Source: SKLM01 sp964575455 (lineage in GTDB: Bacteria; Chloroflexota; Anaerolineae; B4-G1). From it: DNA of 64,000 nucleotides. The notes beneath the pieces were generated by a model. The model made no database searches and was not told where the DNA came from. It saw only the letters and a program-made list of their open reading frames with translations. This document shows positions 33,751 to 41,695 of this stretch, piece after piece; the stretch's first letter is position 1; each line of letters opens with the position of its first letter. The position numbers and the translations under genes were made by a program. Where the stretch lies: contig CAZNRX010000004.1 in the NCBI GenBank assembly GCA_964575455.1, positions 1 to 64,000 of the forward strand, given 5' to 3'.

Positions 33751-34944
33751 ATGAAATCATTGGGACTGCACCCTCGCGATCGGGCTAGCCTGTTGGGCTT
33801 TCTTCGCGATCTGGTCCGCACACCCAGTCCCTCGTCGGAAGAGCACATGGTGGCGGAACGGATCGTCCAAGAGATGGAGGAGCTCGGCTTTGCCGACGTC
33901 CGCGTCGATCCCATCGGGAACGTTATCGGCCGCATCGGCCCCGCAGAGGGGCCAACGCTGATGCTCAATGCCCACATGGACACTGTACGCGTCAGCGCGC
34001 GGGAGTCGTGGACCCACGATCCGTTTGAGGCCGAAGTGCACGACGGTGTCCTCTATGGGCTCGGCTCGTGCGACATGAAGGGCGGCCTGGCAGCCATGGT
34101 CTACGGTGCCAAGCTGCTCCAGGATATGGAGATACCGTTGAACGGCAACCTGGTGGTCGCCTGCGTCGTCCAGGAGGAGGCGTGTGAGGGCCTCGGTACG
34201 CGTGTACTGATGGAGGAGAGCGGCCTGCGCCCCGACTGGGTGGTGCTGGGCGAGCCGACCGATCTGAACGTGAGCCGCGGCCAGCGTGGGCGATTGGAGA
34301 TGCGCGTGGTCGCGCACGGCACGTCAGCCCATGCTGCCAGCCCTCAACTGGGCGAGAATGCCATCTACATCGCGGCGCGGCTCGTCTTCGGACTCGAGCT
34401 ACTGGCGGAGCAGCTTGGAGAGGATGAATTCCTCGGCCCAGGCAACCTTGCCGTGACCGACATCTCGTCGAGCGCAGTCAGCCGCAACGCTGTGCCCGAC
34501 CGCTGCGCACTGATCATCGATCGCCGACTGACGCTGGGCGAGAATGAGACCAAAGCGCTGTCTGAGGTGCAGCGCGTTATCGCACGCGAGAGCGTCAATG
34601 CCGAGGTCGAGGTCACCGAGCATCGGGTGACCAGCTATACGGGCTATGCGTGCCAGATGCGGGCGTTCTATCCAGCCTGGGTAATCGCCGGCGACCACCC
34701 ACTCGTTGCAGCCACCGTGCGGGCCGCCCAGGCGCAGCTCAAACGCCGCCCCCGGATCACCCGCTGGGGCTTCTCCACGGAAGGGGTCTACACAGCCGGC
34801 GAAGCCAGCATCCCCACCGTGGGCTTCGGACCGGGCATGGAGGAGCTAGCTCATACCGCCGATGAGCACATCCGCCTGGAAGACGTCTACTCGGCTGCGG
34901 CGGTATATGCACAGCTGGGTGCGCAGCTCTTGGGGGAGGCATAG
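33751..34944 (+). CDS. M20-family metallopeptidase/deacylase (YgeY-like)
   Basis: Zn-dependent hydrolase of the ArgE/DapE/YgeY group, 397 residues. Metal-binding segments are NAHMDTVR, YGLGSCDMKGG and CVVQEEACEGLGTR, and the final block FSTEGVYTAGEASIPTVGFGPG is close to YgeY-type hydrolases. Insertion of a dimerisation domain (RGQRGRLEMRVVAHGTSAHAASP) is typical. I prefer the ATG at 33751; a GTG at 33730 is in frame. Only 2 bp separate it from psuG, so the two form an operon. The substrate may be an N-acyl or carbamoyl compound of nucleoside or amino acid catabolism. Confidence 0.88.
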   Translation: MKSLGLHPRDRASLLGFLRDLVRTPSPSSEEHMVAERIVQEMEELGFADVRVDPIGNVIGRIGPAEGPTLMLNAHMDTVRVSARESWTHDPFEAEVHDGVLYGLGSCDMKGGLAAMVYGAKLLQDMEIPLNGNLVVACVVQEEACEGLGTRVLMEESGLRPDWVVLGEPTDLNVSRGQRGRLEMRVVAHGTSAHAASPQLGENAIYIAARLVFGLELLAEQLGEDEFLGPGNLAVTDISSSAVSRNAVPDRCALIIDRRLTLGENETKALSEVQRVIARESVNAEVEVTEHRVTSYTGYACQMRAFYPAWVIAGDHPLVAATVRAAQAQLKRRPRITRWGFSTEGVYTAGEASIPTVGFGPGMEELAHTADEHIRLEDVYSAAAVYAQLGAQLLGEA

Positions 34945-34946
34945 CC

Positions 34947-35897
34947 GTGACATCCCCGCACGTCAAGCCAGCCATCGCAGAAGCGCTTGCGCTGAAGCGG
35001 CCGGTGGTCGCCCTCGAATCGGCCCTCATCACGCACGGCTTCAGCTATCCTGCCAATCTGGAGGCCGCCCAACGCATCCAAACCGCAGTTCGCGAGGAAG
35101 GTGCCATCCCAGCCACCATCGCCGTGCTGGAAGGAGAGCCCCGGATCGGGCTCACGGATGACGAGCTGGCTCGTCTCGCCTCCCCCCCCGACTCCGAGGG
35201 AAGCGAAGCAACGCCCTTCACCGAGCCACCCTGCAAGATCAGCCTGCGGGACCTGCCCATCGCGCTGGCCCAAGCCAGGACAGGCGGCACGACCGTCGCG
35301 GCGACCATGCACCTGGCCCATCTCGCCGGCATTGAAGTCTTCGCCACAGGCGGCATCGGCGGCGTGCATCGCGGTCACCCGGAGGACGTCTCCGCCGATC
35401 TGAAGGCGCTGGGGTCGATCCCTCTCACTGTGGTATGCTCGGGGGCCAAGGCGATCCTCGACCTGCCGCGCACCTCGGAACATCTGGAGACGGAAGGGGT
35501 CCCAGTGGCAGGCTACGGCACGAACGCGTTTCCGGCCTTCTACAGCCGGCGATCCGGCCTCGAGGTCGACGTCACCCTGGACAAACCGGATGAAGTGGCC
35601 CGGCTGGCACGGGCGAGGGATGACCTTGATCTTCCGGCTGCGCTTCTGATCTGCGTCCCAGTCCCCAAACCCGCGGCCCTCTCTAGGCAACAGGCAGAGG
35701 GGGCCATCTCCCAGGCGACCGTGGAGGCCGAACAGGCGGGTGTCAGGGGCAAGGAGGTGACACCCTTCCTCCTGGCGCGGATCGTCACGCTGACCGATGG
35801 AAGGGCCCGACGCGCCAACGAAGCTCTGCTGGTCAACAACGCCCGCGTCGCCGCCCGCATCGCTCGCGCTCTGACGGCCATGGAGGCCAAGGCCTGA
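34947..35897 (+). CDS. psuG: Pseudouridine-5'-phosphate glycosidase PsuG
   Basis: Splits pseudouridine 5'-phosphate into uracil and ribose 5-phosphate in RNA-base salvage. The 316-residue protein has VALESALITHGFSYP, the catalytic-lysine block KISLRDLPIALAQ, TTVAATMHLAHLAGIEVFATGGIGGVHRG, VVCSGAKAILDLPRTSEHLET and GKEVTPFLLARI. It carries about 11 extra residues (PPDSEGSEATPFTEPP) before the lysine compared with E. coli PsuG. The start is GTG with GGAGG upstream. No PsuK kinase gene is adjacent. Confidence 0.93.
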   Translation: MTSPHVKPAIAEALALKRPVVALESALITHGFSYPANLEAAQRIQTAVREEGAIPATIAVLEGEPRIGLTDDELARLASPPDSEGSEATPFTEPPCKISLRDLPIALAQARTGGTTVAATMHLAHLAGIEVFATGGIGGVHRGHPEDVSADLKALGSIPLTVVCSGAKAILDLPRTSEHLETEGVPVAGYGTNAFPAFYSRRSGLEVDVTLDKPDEVARLARARDDLDLPAALLICVPVPKPAALSRQQAEGAISQATVEAEQAGVRGKEVTPFLLARIVTLTDGRARRANEALLVNNARVAARIARALTAMEAKA

Positions 35898-35938
35898 TCC
35901 ACGACGCAGGGCGGTCCTGTTGACTGCCGACTAGGGAC

Positions 35939-37177
35939 ATGCACATCCGCTACCTCAGCCTGACCAACTTCCGCAACTACGCACGCCTGGAACTGACCCT
36001 ACCGGAAAGACCTCTCCTTCTCTACGGCGGCAACGCCCAGGGCAAGACGAGCCTCCTGGAGGCAATCTACCTCCTCGCGGCTGGCTCTTCGCCACTGGCT
36101 GCCTCCGACCGAGAGCTGATCCGCTGGCAGGCCGAGGCGGAGGGCCTTCCCTATGCACGCGTCTGGGCGGAAGTCGAGCGGCGGAACCGAACCATCGAGC
36201 TGGAGATCGCCCTGGAGAAACGCAGCCTGTCGAATGGCACCACGCGCCTGCAGAAGACCGTCCGCATCGACCGGGCACAGAAGCGCCAATCGAAGCTGAG
36301 TGGGAAGCTCAACGTGGTGCTCTTCACACCTCAGAACGTCGACCTGGTCGCCGGATCGCCTTCCAGGCGGCGGCGATACATGAACGATGCCCTATCGCAG
36401 GTAGACGAGCGATACAGCGAGGCTCTGAGCCGCTACACCAAGGCCCTGCGTCAGCGCAACGCAGCGCTGCGCCACGTGCGAGATGAGGGGGGAAATCCGG
36501 CTCAGTTGGCGCCTTTCGAGAGAGCCCTGGCGCGGAACGGCGTCATCATCGCCAGCCGCCGACACGCGCTCCTCGACGACCTCTCAGGGCGTGTCAAGCG
36601 CATCCACGAGCACCTCACTGGAGCCCAAGAGTGGCTCCGGCTTGACTACGTCCCGAACTTCGACTCGGCCACACCGCCCGCCTTGAAGGCTCAGGCGGGG
36701 ATGGACCTACCCAGGGCCATGAAGCCCCCCGAAGAGGTCGACTTCAAGCGCCTGACCGAGGTCTATCAACAAGCCTTGATCGAGCGCCGGTCGGAGGAGA
36801 TCGCGCGCGGGGTGACCACCTTCGGGCCCCACCGGGATGAGGTGCGCTTCATCGCTGGCAGCCCCGCGCTTGGAACACACGAGGTCGATCTGGGCACTTA
36901 CGGCTCGCGAGGTCAGCAGCGAACGGCGGTGCTATCCCTTAAGCTCGCCGAACTGAGATGGATGCACGAGCGGACGCAGGAGCCCCCCGTTCTTCTGCTC
37001 GACGAGGTGCTGGCAGAGCTGGACAAGAACCGCCGCGCTTACCTGTTGGACCACGTGGACGAGGTGGAGCAGACCATTCTCACAGCCACCGACCCGGATA
37101 TGTTCAGCGCCCCATTCCTGGAGCAAGCAGCGACCTGGGAGGTGAAAGGGGGGCTGGTCGAGGACAATCGTGCATGA
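35939..37177 (+). CDS. recF: DNA replication and repair protein RecF
   Basis: SMC-like ATPase that helps load RecA at gaps. The 412-residue protein starts MHIRYLSLTNFRNYARLEL, with Walker A GGNAQGKTSLLEAIYLL, the RRRRYMNDALSQVDERYSEAL segment, the ABC signature region TYGSRGQQRTAVLSLKLAEL and Walker B PVLLLDEVLAELDKNRR. It lies 41 bp after psuG and away from dnaA, dnaN and gyrB. It is therefore not in the classical replication-origin cluster. Confidence 0.96.
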   Translation: MHIRYLSLTNFRNYARLELTLPERPLLLYGGNAQGKTSLLEAIYLLAAGSSPLAASDRELIRWQAEAEGLPYARVWAEVERRNRTIELEIALEKRSLSNGTTRLQKTVRIDRAQKRQSKLSGKLNVVLFTPQNVDLVAGSPSRRRRYMNDALSQVDERYSEALSRYTKALRQRNAALRHVRDEGGNPAQLAPFERALARNGVIIASRRHALLDDLSGRVKRIHEHLTGAQEWLRLDYVPNFDSATPPALKAQAGMDLPRAMKPPEEVDFKRLTEVYQQALIERRSEEIARGVTTFGPHRDEVRFIAGSPALGTHEVDLGTYGSRGQQRTAVLSLKLAELRWMHERTQEPPVLLLDEVLAELDKNRRAYLLDHVDEVEQTILTATDPDMFSAPFLEQAATWEVKGGLVEDNRA

Positions 37178-37185
37178 CCAGCCCC
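37150..37185. terminator. Bidirectional-type hairpin between recF and rsmG
   Basis: GGGGCTGGTC and GACCAGCCCC are perfect 10-bp arms separated by 16 bases, spanning the recF stop in the gap between convergent genes. There is no strong U-run on either side. Confidence 0.5.
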
Positions 37186-37193
37186 TCTCAGCC

Positions 37194-37913
37194 CTACTCT
37201 AACGGTCGTTTCTTGGGCATGCCAGGCCGACGAGGATACTTCTCCGGCGATGGCGCCACCTTCTTCACGACCACGAGGTAGCGCGTCTCGGCCAGCCCGC
37301 GCAGCTCAACTCGCACAAGCTGACGCACCTGCCCCCCCAACGTGGAGATCGCGCTTTCCGCCTCTTGCACCTCGGCCGCCGCATCTTCGCCTTTCTGGGC
37401 CAGCATCGCACCTCCAACGCGCGTCAGAGGAAGCAGGTACTCCGCCAACGTCGGTATCTTCGCCACCGCGCGCGCTATCGCCCAATCGTACTGCTCACGG
37501 TACGCCGGATCCTGCCCCAACTGCTCGGATCGAGCGTGAATAGCCTGCACGTGCTCCAGCGCCAGCCGATCAATCAGATGCTCCAGAAAGGTCACCTTCT
37601 TGTGGGTCGCTTCCAGGAGCGTCAACCGCATGCCGGGACAGACGATCTTAAGCGGTATCCCTGGGTAGCCAGCCCCCGTTCCAACGTCGATCACCCGAGC
37701 GCCGGCTGCTAGCTCCCTCTCAGGAATGGCCTTCAGGCAGGACAGCGAATCGAGGAAGTGGCGGATCAGCACCCCCTTCCAATCGGTGATCGCCGTCAGG
37801 TTGAACCGTTGGTTCCACGCCACCAGCTCCTCATAGCAGGTTTCAAAAGCCACCAGATGCCGATCACTGAGCCCTATGCCCAGCTCGTGAGCCCCCGTGA
37901 CCAGCGGCTCCAT
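37194..37913 (-). CDS. rsmG: 16S rRNA (guanine-527-N7)-methyltransferase RsmG
   Basis: SAM-dependent methyltransferase acting on G527 of 16S rRNA. The 239-residue protein has WNQRFNLTAITDWKGVLIRHFLDSL, the SAM loop VIDVGTGAGYPGIPLKIVCPGMRLTLLEATHKKVTFLEHLI, and RAVAKIPTLAEYLLPLTRVGGAMLAQKG. A GGAGGTCGAGAC site fixes the ATG at 37913 rather than the longer frame from 37958. It follows apgM by about 41 bp on the same strand. Confidence 0.95.
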   Translation of the reverse strand: MEPLVTGAHELGIGLSDRHLVAFETCYEELVAWNQRFNLTAITDWKGVLIRHFLDSLSCLKAIPERELAAGARVIDVGTGAGYPGIPLKIVCPGMRLTLLEATHKKVTFLEHLIDRLALEHVQAIHARSEQLGQDPAYREQYDWAIARAVAKIPTLAEYLLPLTRVGGAMLAQKGEDAAAEVQEAESAISTLGGQVRQLVRVELRGLAETRYLVVVKKVAPSPEKYPRRPGMPKKRPLE

Positions 37914-37954
37914 GTCTCGACCTCCTGACCAATCGCCGCGCCCGGACTCAGCGA

Positions 37955-39181
37955 TCAAGCTCCGTATTTAGCCAATCTACGCGCGTGGGCCATGGCAAGC
38001 GGCATCAAGTCCACGTGATTGATGTGACCAAGTCCGCCCCCCATACAGGGTCGCTCGCCGAACGTCGTGGCGCTGTCACGGCAGACGTACCGGGACCAGA
38101 GGAGCACCGGCAGTTCGTGCCAACTGTGGGACTTCAAGAGCGCGGGCGTCGAATGGTCACCCGTGACGATCACGACATCGGGATCAAGGGCCAGGATATC
38201 CGGCAGGACCTGGTCGAAGTGCTCGATCACGGCTGCCTTTGCGTCGAAGTCACCATCCTCACCCCGGCTGTCGGTCTTCTTGACGTGGAAGAAGAAGTAG
38301 TCATAGCTGTCCCAGTTCTCCCTCAACGTTTCGACCTCGTCCTCAATGGCATTGCCGGTGGGCAGAACATCCATCCCCAAGAGCTTGGCCACGCCGCGAT
38401 ACATCGGATACGTGGCAATGCCACCGCAGCGCAGCTTGTAGATATCGGGCATCTTGCGCAGCCCGGGCTCCTTGGAGAGGCCGCGCAAGTTGCAGCTGTT
38501 GGCCGGATGGTCGTTCTCCTTGGCATCGGCAGCGAGCACCTCGCGCGCCTTGTCCAGCCACGTGTTGACCAACTCCGCAGTCTCCTCTGCCTCTGGACGC
38601 GTCGCTTCGACCGGCAGTGGCGGCACGCCGGTCTCCTGAGGGTCGGTGTCCGTGAGCCCATCCTCCAGGCCTGAACCGCGGAGGATCAGCGCAAAGCGAT
38701 ACTCCTTGACCGGCTCGACAAAGACCCGGCCCACCTCGGGCAGCTGAACCTGACTCACTTTCTCGCACAGCCGAGCGCCCAACTCAGAGGAGATTCGCCC
38801 CGCGCGCCGATCAGTGATGGCGCCTGTCTCCGGGTCGACGCTGCAGAAGTTACCCCGTGCCGCAAGATCACCCGGCTGCAGGTCGAAACCGATCCCCAGG
38901 GCCGATAGCACGCCGCGCTTGACCAGGCACTCAACCGGATCGTAGCCGAACAGGCTGAGGTGACCAGGTCCACTGCCTGGGGTTATACCGGGACCCACTG
39001 ACGTGCTCAAGCCGCAGATCGAGCGCGCTGCCAACGCATCCAGGTTTGGCGTGTGGGCAGCCTCCAACTCCGTGAGCCCCTCAGGCATCATCGGCAGTCC
39101 GCCGAGCCCGTCCAACACAATCAGGACAATCTTCGTCTCTTCGTCCTCCGCCAGACTGCTCATCAGTTCCAGATCAGCCAT
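37955..39181 (-). CDS. apgM: 2,3-bisphosphoglycerate-independent phosphoglycerate mutase, archaeal type
   Basis: Interconverts 3- and 2-phosphoglycerate in glycolysis through a phosphoserine, using two metals. The 408-residue protein has IVLIVLDGLGGLPM, TPNLDALAARSICGLSTSVGPGITPGSGPGHLSLFGYDP, GRISSELGARLCEKV, DYFFFHVKKTDSRGEDGDFDAK, VTGDHSTPALLKSHSWHELPVLLWS and GLGHINHVDLMPLAMAHA. These are the ApgM alkaline-phosphatase-superfamily signatures. The glycolytic role links it to the two phosphofructokinases of this window. Confidence 0.95.
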   Translation of the reverse strand: MADLELMSSLAEDEETKIVLIVLDGLGGLPMMPEGLTELEAAHTPNLDALAARSICGLSTSVGPGITPGSGPGHLSLFGYDPVECLVKRGVLSALGIGFDLQPGDLAARGNFCSVDPETGAITDRRAGRISSELGARLCEKVSQVQLPEVGRVFVEPVKEYRFALILRGSGLEDGLTDTDPQETGVPPLPVEATRPEAEETAELVNTWLDKAREVLAADAKENDHPANSCNLRGLSKEPGLRKMPDIYKLRCGGIATYPMYRGVAKLLGMDVLPTGNAIEDEVETLRENWDSYDYFFFHVKKTDSRGEDGDFDAKAAVIEHFDQVLPDILALDPDVVIVTGDHSTPALLKSHSWHELPVLLWSRYVCRDSATTFGERPCMGGGLGHINHVDLMPLAMAHARRLAKYGA

Positions 39182-39189
39182 GATCGCTC

Positions 39190-39265
39190 CTCTTCCCCCT
39201 CACGCCTTCGCACCCTTCCTGCTTTCGTGCCCTTCGTCTTCCGTGCTCTTCGTGTTTCTGCGTCC
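39190..39265 (-). repeat. Degenerate ACGAAGG-type repeat
   Basis: On the minus strand the motif CACGAAG or a one-base variant recurs about every 8-18 bases in the gap between the UgpC-type ATPase gene and apgM. It is a low-complexity intergenic array. Confidence 0.55.
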
Positions 39266-39271
39266 TTCGTG

Positions 39272-40372
39272 TCACCGAATCGCCTTCTCCGTCACCTTGT
39301 CGAAGATGTGCATGCGGTCCATGTTGAACGCGGCGTTGATCATCTTGCCCACCGTGATGTCTGTGCGGGGATCGAAGCGCCCCAAGAACTCCACACCCTC
39401 TGCATTCAGGTAGACCACAACCTCATCCCCCATTAGCTCGATCACGTCTACCTCGGCCTCTACCAACTGCGCAGAGATATCCGGAGGCGCGAAATCCGGA
39501 TCATGGATATTCTCCGGACGTACCCCGAGGACGATCTCCTTGCCCAAATGCTGTCGGTACACGTCCTCTTGATCCTCGGGAATGTCCAGCAGGAACCTCT
39601 TCGTGTCCACAGCGATCCTGCCATCCCGCTCGACCAGCTCGCCGTCAAAGAAGTTCATCGCCGGGCTGCCGATGAAGCCCGCCACGAAGATGTTGGCCGG
39701 ATAGTCGTAGAGATTCTGCGGCGTGTCGATCTGCTGCAGGATGCCATCGTTGAGCACAGCGATACGAGTCCCCATCGTCATCGCCTCGACCTGGTCGTGG
39801 GTCACGTAGATGAAGGTCGTCTCCAGGCGCTGATGGAGCTTGCTGATCTCGGCACGGGCCTGGACGCGCAGCTTGGCGTCCAGGTTGGATAGAGGCTCGT
39901 CCATTAGGAAGACGTTCGGCTCTCGAACGATAGCACGCCCCACAGCCACGCGCTGCCGCTGACCACCTGAGAGCTGTTTCGGCTTTCGATCCAGCAGGCT
40001 GTGGATGCCCAGGATGTCCGCAGCCTTCTCCACCCGCTGCTGGATCTCCTGCTTCGGGGTGCCACGGAGCTTCAGGCCAAAGGCCATGTTGTCGTACACG
40101 TCCATGTGCGGGTACAGCGCGTAGGACTGGAAGACCATCGCGATGTCTCGATCCTTAGGCGGCACGTCGTTGACCATGCGATCGCCGATCAGAATCTCGC
40201 CCTCATTGATCTCATCCAAGCCGGCCAGGAGCCGCAAGCTGGTCGACTTGCCGCAGCCCGAGGGGCCAACGAAGACCAAGAACTCCTTATCCTCAATATG
40301 GATGTCGAGGTCGTTGACCGCCACGACATCGCCGAACCGCTTCGTCACGTGCTTGTAGGTTACGCTCGCCAT
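39272..40372 (-). CDS. ugpC: ABC transporter ATPase, UgpC/MalK type
   Basis: Energises carbohydrate or glycerol-phosphate importers of the CUT1 class. The 366-residue protein has Walker A GPSGCGKST, Q-loop MVFQSYALYPHMDVYDNMAFGLK, signature LSGGQRQR, Walker B VFLMDEPLSNLD, H-loop THDQVEAM, and the C-terminal OB-like domain with VLGVRPENI. No permease or binding-protein gene is nearby, so it probably serves several transporters encoded elsewhere. The ATG has AAAGGAG. A DeoR-family gene lies immediately upstream on the same strand. Confidence 0.94.
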   Translation of the reverse strand: MASVTYKHVTKRFGDVVAVNDLDIHIEDKEFLVFVGPSGCGKSTSLRLLAGLDEINEGEILIGDRMVNDVPPKDRDIAMVFQSYALYPHMDVYDNMAFGLKLRGTPKQEIQQRVEKAADILGIHSLLDRKPKQLSGGQRQRVAVGRAIVREPNVFLMDEPLSNLDAKLRVQARAEISKLHQRLETTFIYVTHDQVEAMTMGTRIAVLNDGILQQIDTPQNLYDYPANIFVAGFIGSPAMNFFDGELVERDGRIAVDTKRFLLDIPEDQEDVYRQHLGKEIVLGVRPENIHDPDFAPPDISAQLVEAEVDVIELMGDEVVVYLNAEGVEFLGRFDPRTDITVGKMINAAFNMDRMHIFDKVTEKAIR

Positions 40373-40408
40373 CTGATTGACTCCTTTCTCATGAAACTTA
40401 TCTGACCA

Positions 40409-40434
40409 GGGCTGAGCAGCCCCGGCCTCAGCCC
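40409..40434 (-). terminator. Hairpin between the DeoR and ATPase genes
   Basis: GGGCTGAG and CTCAGCCC form an 8-bp stem around CAGCCCCGGC, directly behind the DeoR stop. No U-run follows on the minus strand, so it may be a weak terminator or a processing or stability hairpin in an operon mRNA. Confidence 0.4.
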
Positions 40435-40435
40435 C

Positions 40436-41227
40436 CTATGCCAAAACAACCTCTAGACCTACCTCGCTCAGATCCCACAGATAGGCCGAAGGTGCCTCCC
40501 GGGCCGTCACCACGACATCTGCGTTGGTCAACGGTGCCACGCGGGCCGCCGCCACACACCCCACTCGCTCCGGGGAGACCACGACCACGATGCTCGACCC
40601 GGTCTCCATCAATATCTGCGCGATCTCCGCTTGAGGAATGCTGTCGTGCGTCAATCCTTCAACGGCGCTTATGCCACCCAGCTCCAGGATCACGCGATCG
40701 GCTCGCAAGCTCGTAAGCGCATCGCGGGTCAACTGCCCCACCAATGCCAGATCGCGGCCCTCAATCTGACCCCCGGTGATGATCAGACGATGCCTTGTGT
40801 GCGTTGCCAACCAGTGAGCGATCTCGAGCCCGTTGGTGACGACCGTGACCCCGGCGTGAGCATCCAGGCTTCGGGCAACCTCAAGGGGCAACACCCCTGG
40901 GCCCAGGAAGACCGTCTCGCCCTCTTCGATCATCTCCGCCACGGCCTGGCCGATCCGCACGACCTTCGCAGACCGAGAGGGAGAGGGCTTATGGGACCGG
41001 GAAGCAGGGGAGACCTTCCGATCCCTGTCGAGGGCCACAGCGCCACCATGGACCCGCTTCACCGTCCCGCGATCCTCCAATGCCTCCAGATCGCGCCGGA
41101 CCGTCGCAGGGCTGACGTTGAATTGCTCCGCCAGCTCTGACACCCGGGCAGCGCCTTCCCGCACCACCAGATCGGCAATGGCGTCGCGTCTCTCGACCGT
41201 CAGCGTGGGATGAGTGGGTTCATTCAC
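40436..41227 (-). CDS. DeoR/GlpR-family transcriptional regulator
   Basis: Sugar-phosphate-responsive regulator of 263 residues. The N-terminal helix-turn-helix reads RRDAIADLVVREGAARVSELAEQFNVSPATVRRDLEALEDRGTVKRVHGGAV, followed by the DeoR sensor domain with VFLGPGVLPLEVARSL, VVTNGLEIAHWL, IITGGQIEGRDLALVG and DRVILELGGIS. A basic stretch of about 20 residues (KVSPASRSHKPSPSRSAK) joins the domains. The start is the GTG at 41227: the longer frame begins inside the -35 box. The promoter spacing implies a leaderless mRNA. It probably controls the downstream ATPase gene. Confidence 0.9.
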   Translation of the reverse strand: MNEPTHPTLTVERRDAIADLVVREGAARVSELAEQFNVSPATVRRDLEALEDRGTVKRVHGGAVALDRDRKVSPASRSHKPSPSRSAKVVRIGQAVAEMIEEGETVFLGPGVLPLEVARSLDAHAGVTVVTNGLEIAHWLATHTRHRLIITGGQIEGRDLALVGQLTRDALTSLRADRVILELGGISAVEGLTHDSIPQAEIAQILMETGSSIVVVVSPERVGCVAAARVAPLTNADVVVTAREAPSAYLWDLSEVGLEVVLA

Positions 41228-41234
41228 ACTGACT

Positions 41235-41263
41235 AGTCTATCATGTTCAGGTCCATTTGTCAA
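41235..41263 (-). promoter_or_regulatory. Promoter of the DeoR-family gene
   Basis: On the minus strand a perfect TTGACA (41263-41258), a 17-base spacer and TAGACT (41240-41235). Only seven bases lie between the -10 and the GTG start at 41227, so transcription should begin essentially at the start codon. Confidence 0.65.
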
Positions 41264-41291
41264 TAGTCAACTGCAGGTTTTTGCGCGTTCT

Positions 41292-41307
41292 TGATGGTAT
41301 TCCATCA
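41292..41307. promoter_or_regulatory. Palindrome upstream of the DeoR promoter
   Basis: TGATGG and CCATCA are perfect arms around TATT, about 30 bp upstream of the -35. It is a plausible operator for autoregulation, but this is inference from position and symmetry. Confidence 0.35.
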
Positions 41308-41417
41308 CTTTCAATCACAAACCGACACGAAGCTGCAGGTAGAGCAAGGGGCGGGAGGAGCCGTCGAATCAGGCGGGCAAGCGAGTTATCGGGTCCAGAG
41401 GAGGAGGGAGACTGAAA

Positions 41418-41651
41418 GTGAAGCGTGAGGTATCTGAGGAGACCCGCCAGAGGACCGACAAGTGCTGGCGTGGTTTTGCTGGCCTGTCAGGCGACGAGGA
41501 CGTTATCTGCCCTGTTCGGGACTACGTCAGCAACGTGCTCTTCGTGAAGAGGACGACACAGACGTACTACCCTTACGACGTCGCCTTCGAATACTCCCAT
41601 ATCTGTTCCTGCCTGGTCAGGCGCAAGATCTACGAGCGCTATGGCGAGTAG
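41418..41651 (+). CDS. Small cysteine-containing protein, function unknown
   Basis: 77 residues with a GTG start behind GGAGGGAGACTGAAA. The sequence has spaced cysteines and aromatics: KCWRGFAGLSGDEDVICPVRDYV, then YYPYDVAFEYSHICSCLVRRKIYERYGE. Four cysteines, two of them as C-x-C, suggest metal or Fe-S binding. I do not recognise the family. The gene is divergent from the DeoR regulator and convergent with the membrane protein behind it. The codon pattern and ribosome site support a real gene. Confidence 0.6.
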   Translation: MKREVSEETRQRTDKCWRGFAGLSGDEDVICPVRDYVSNVLFVKRTTQTYYPYDVAFEYSHICSCLVRRKIYERYGE

Positions 41652-41695
41652 GGCAAGAGGGGACTCCCGCAATCTGATCCCCCCGACGATATCAT

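Noticed and set aside
39190..39265. Small ORF or regulatory array in the ACGAAGG-type repeat
   Set aside because: The units are too irregular in length for a coding or operator array. I list it only as a degenerate repeat.
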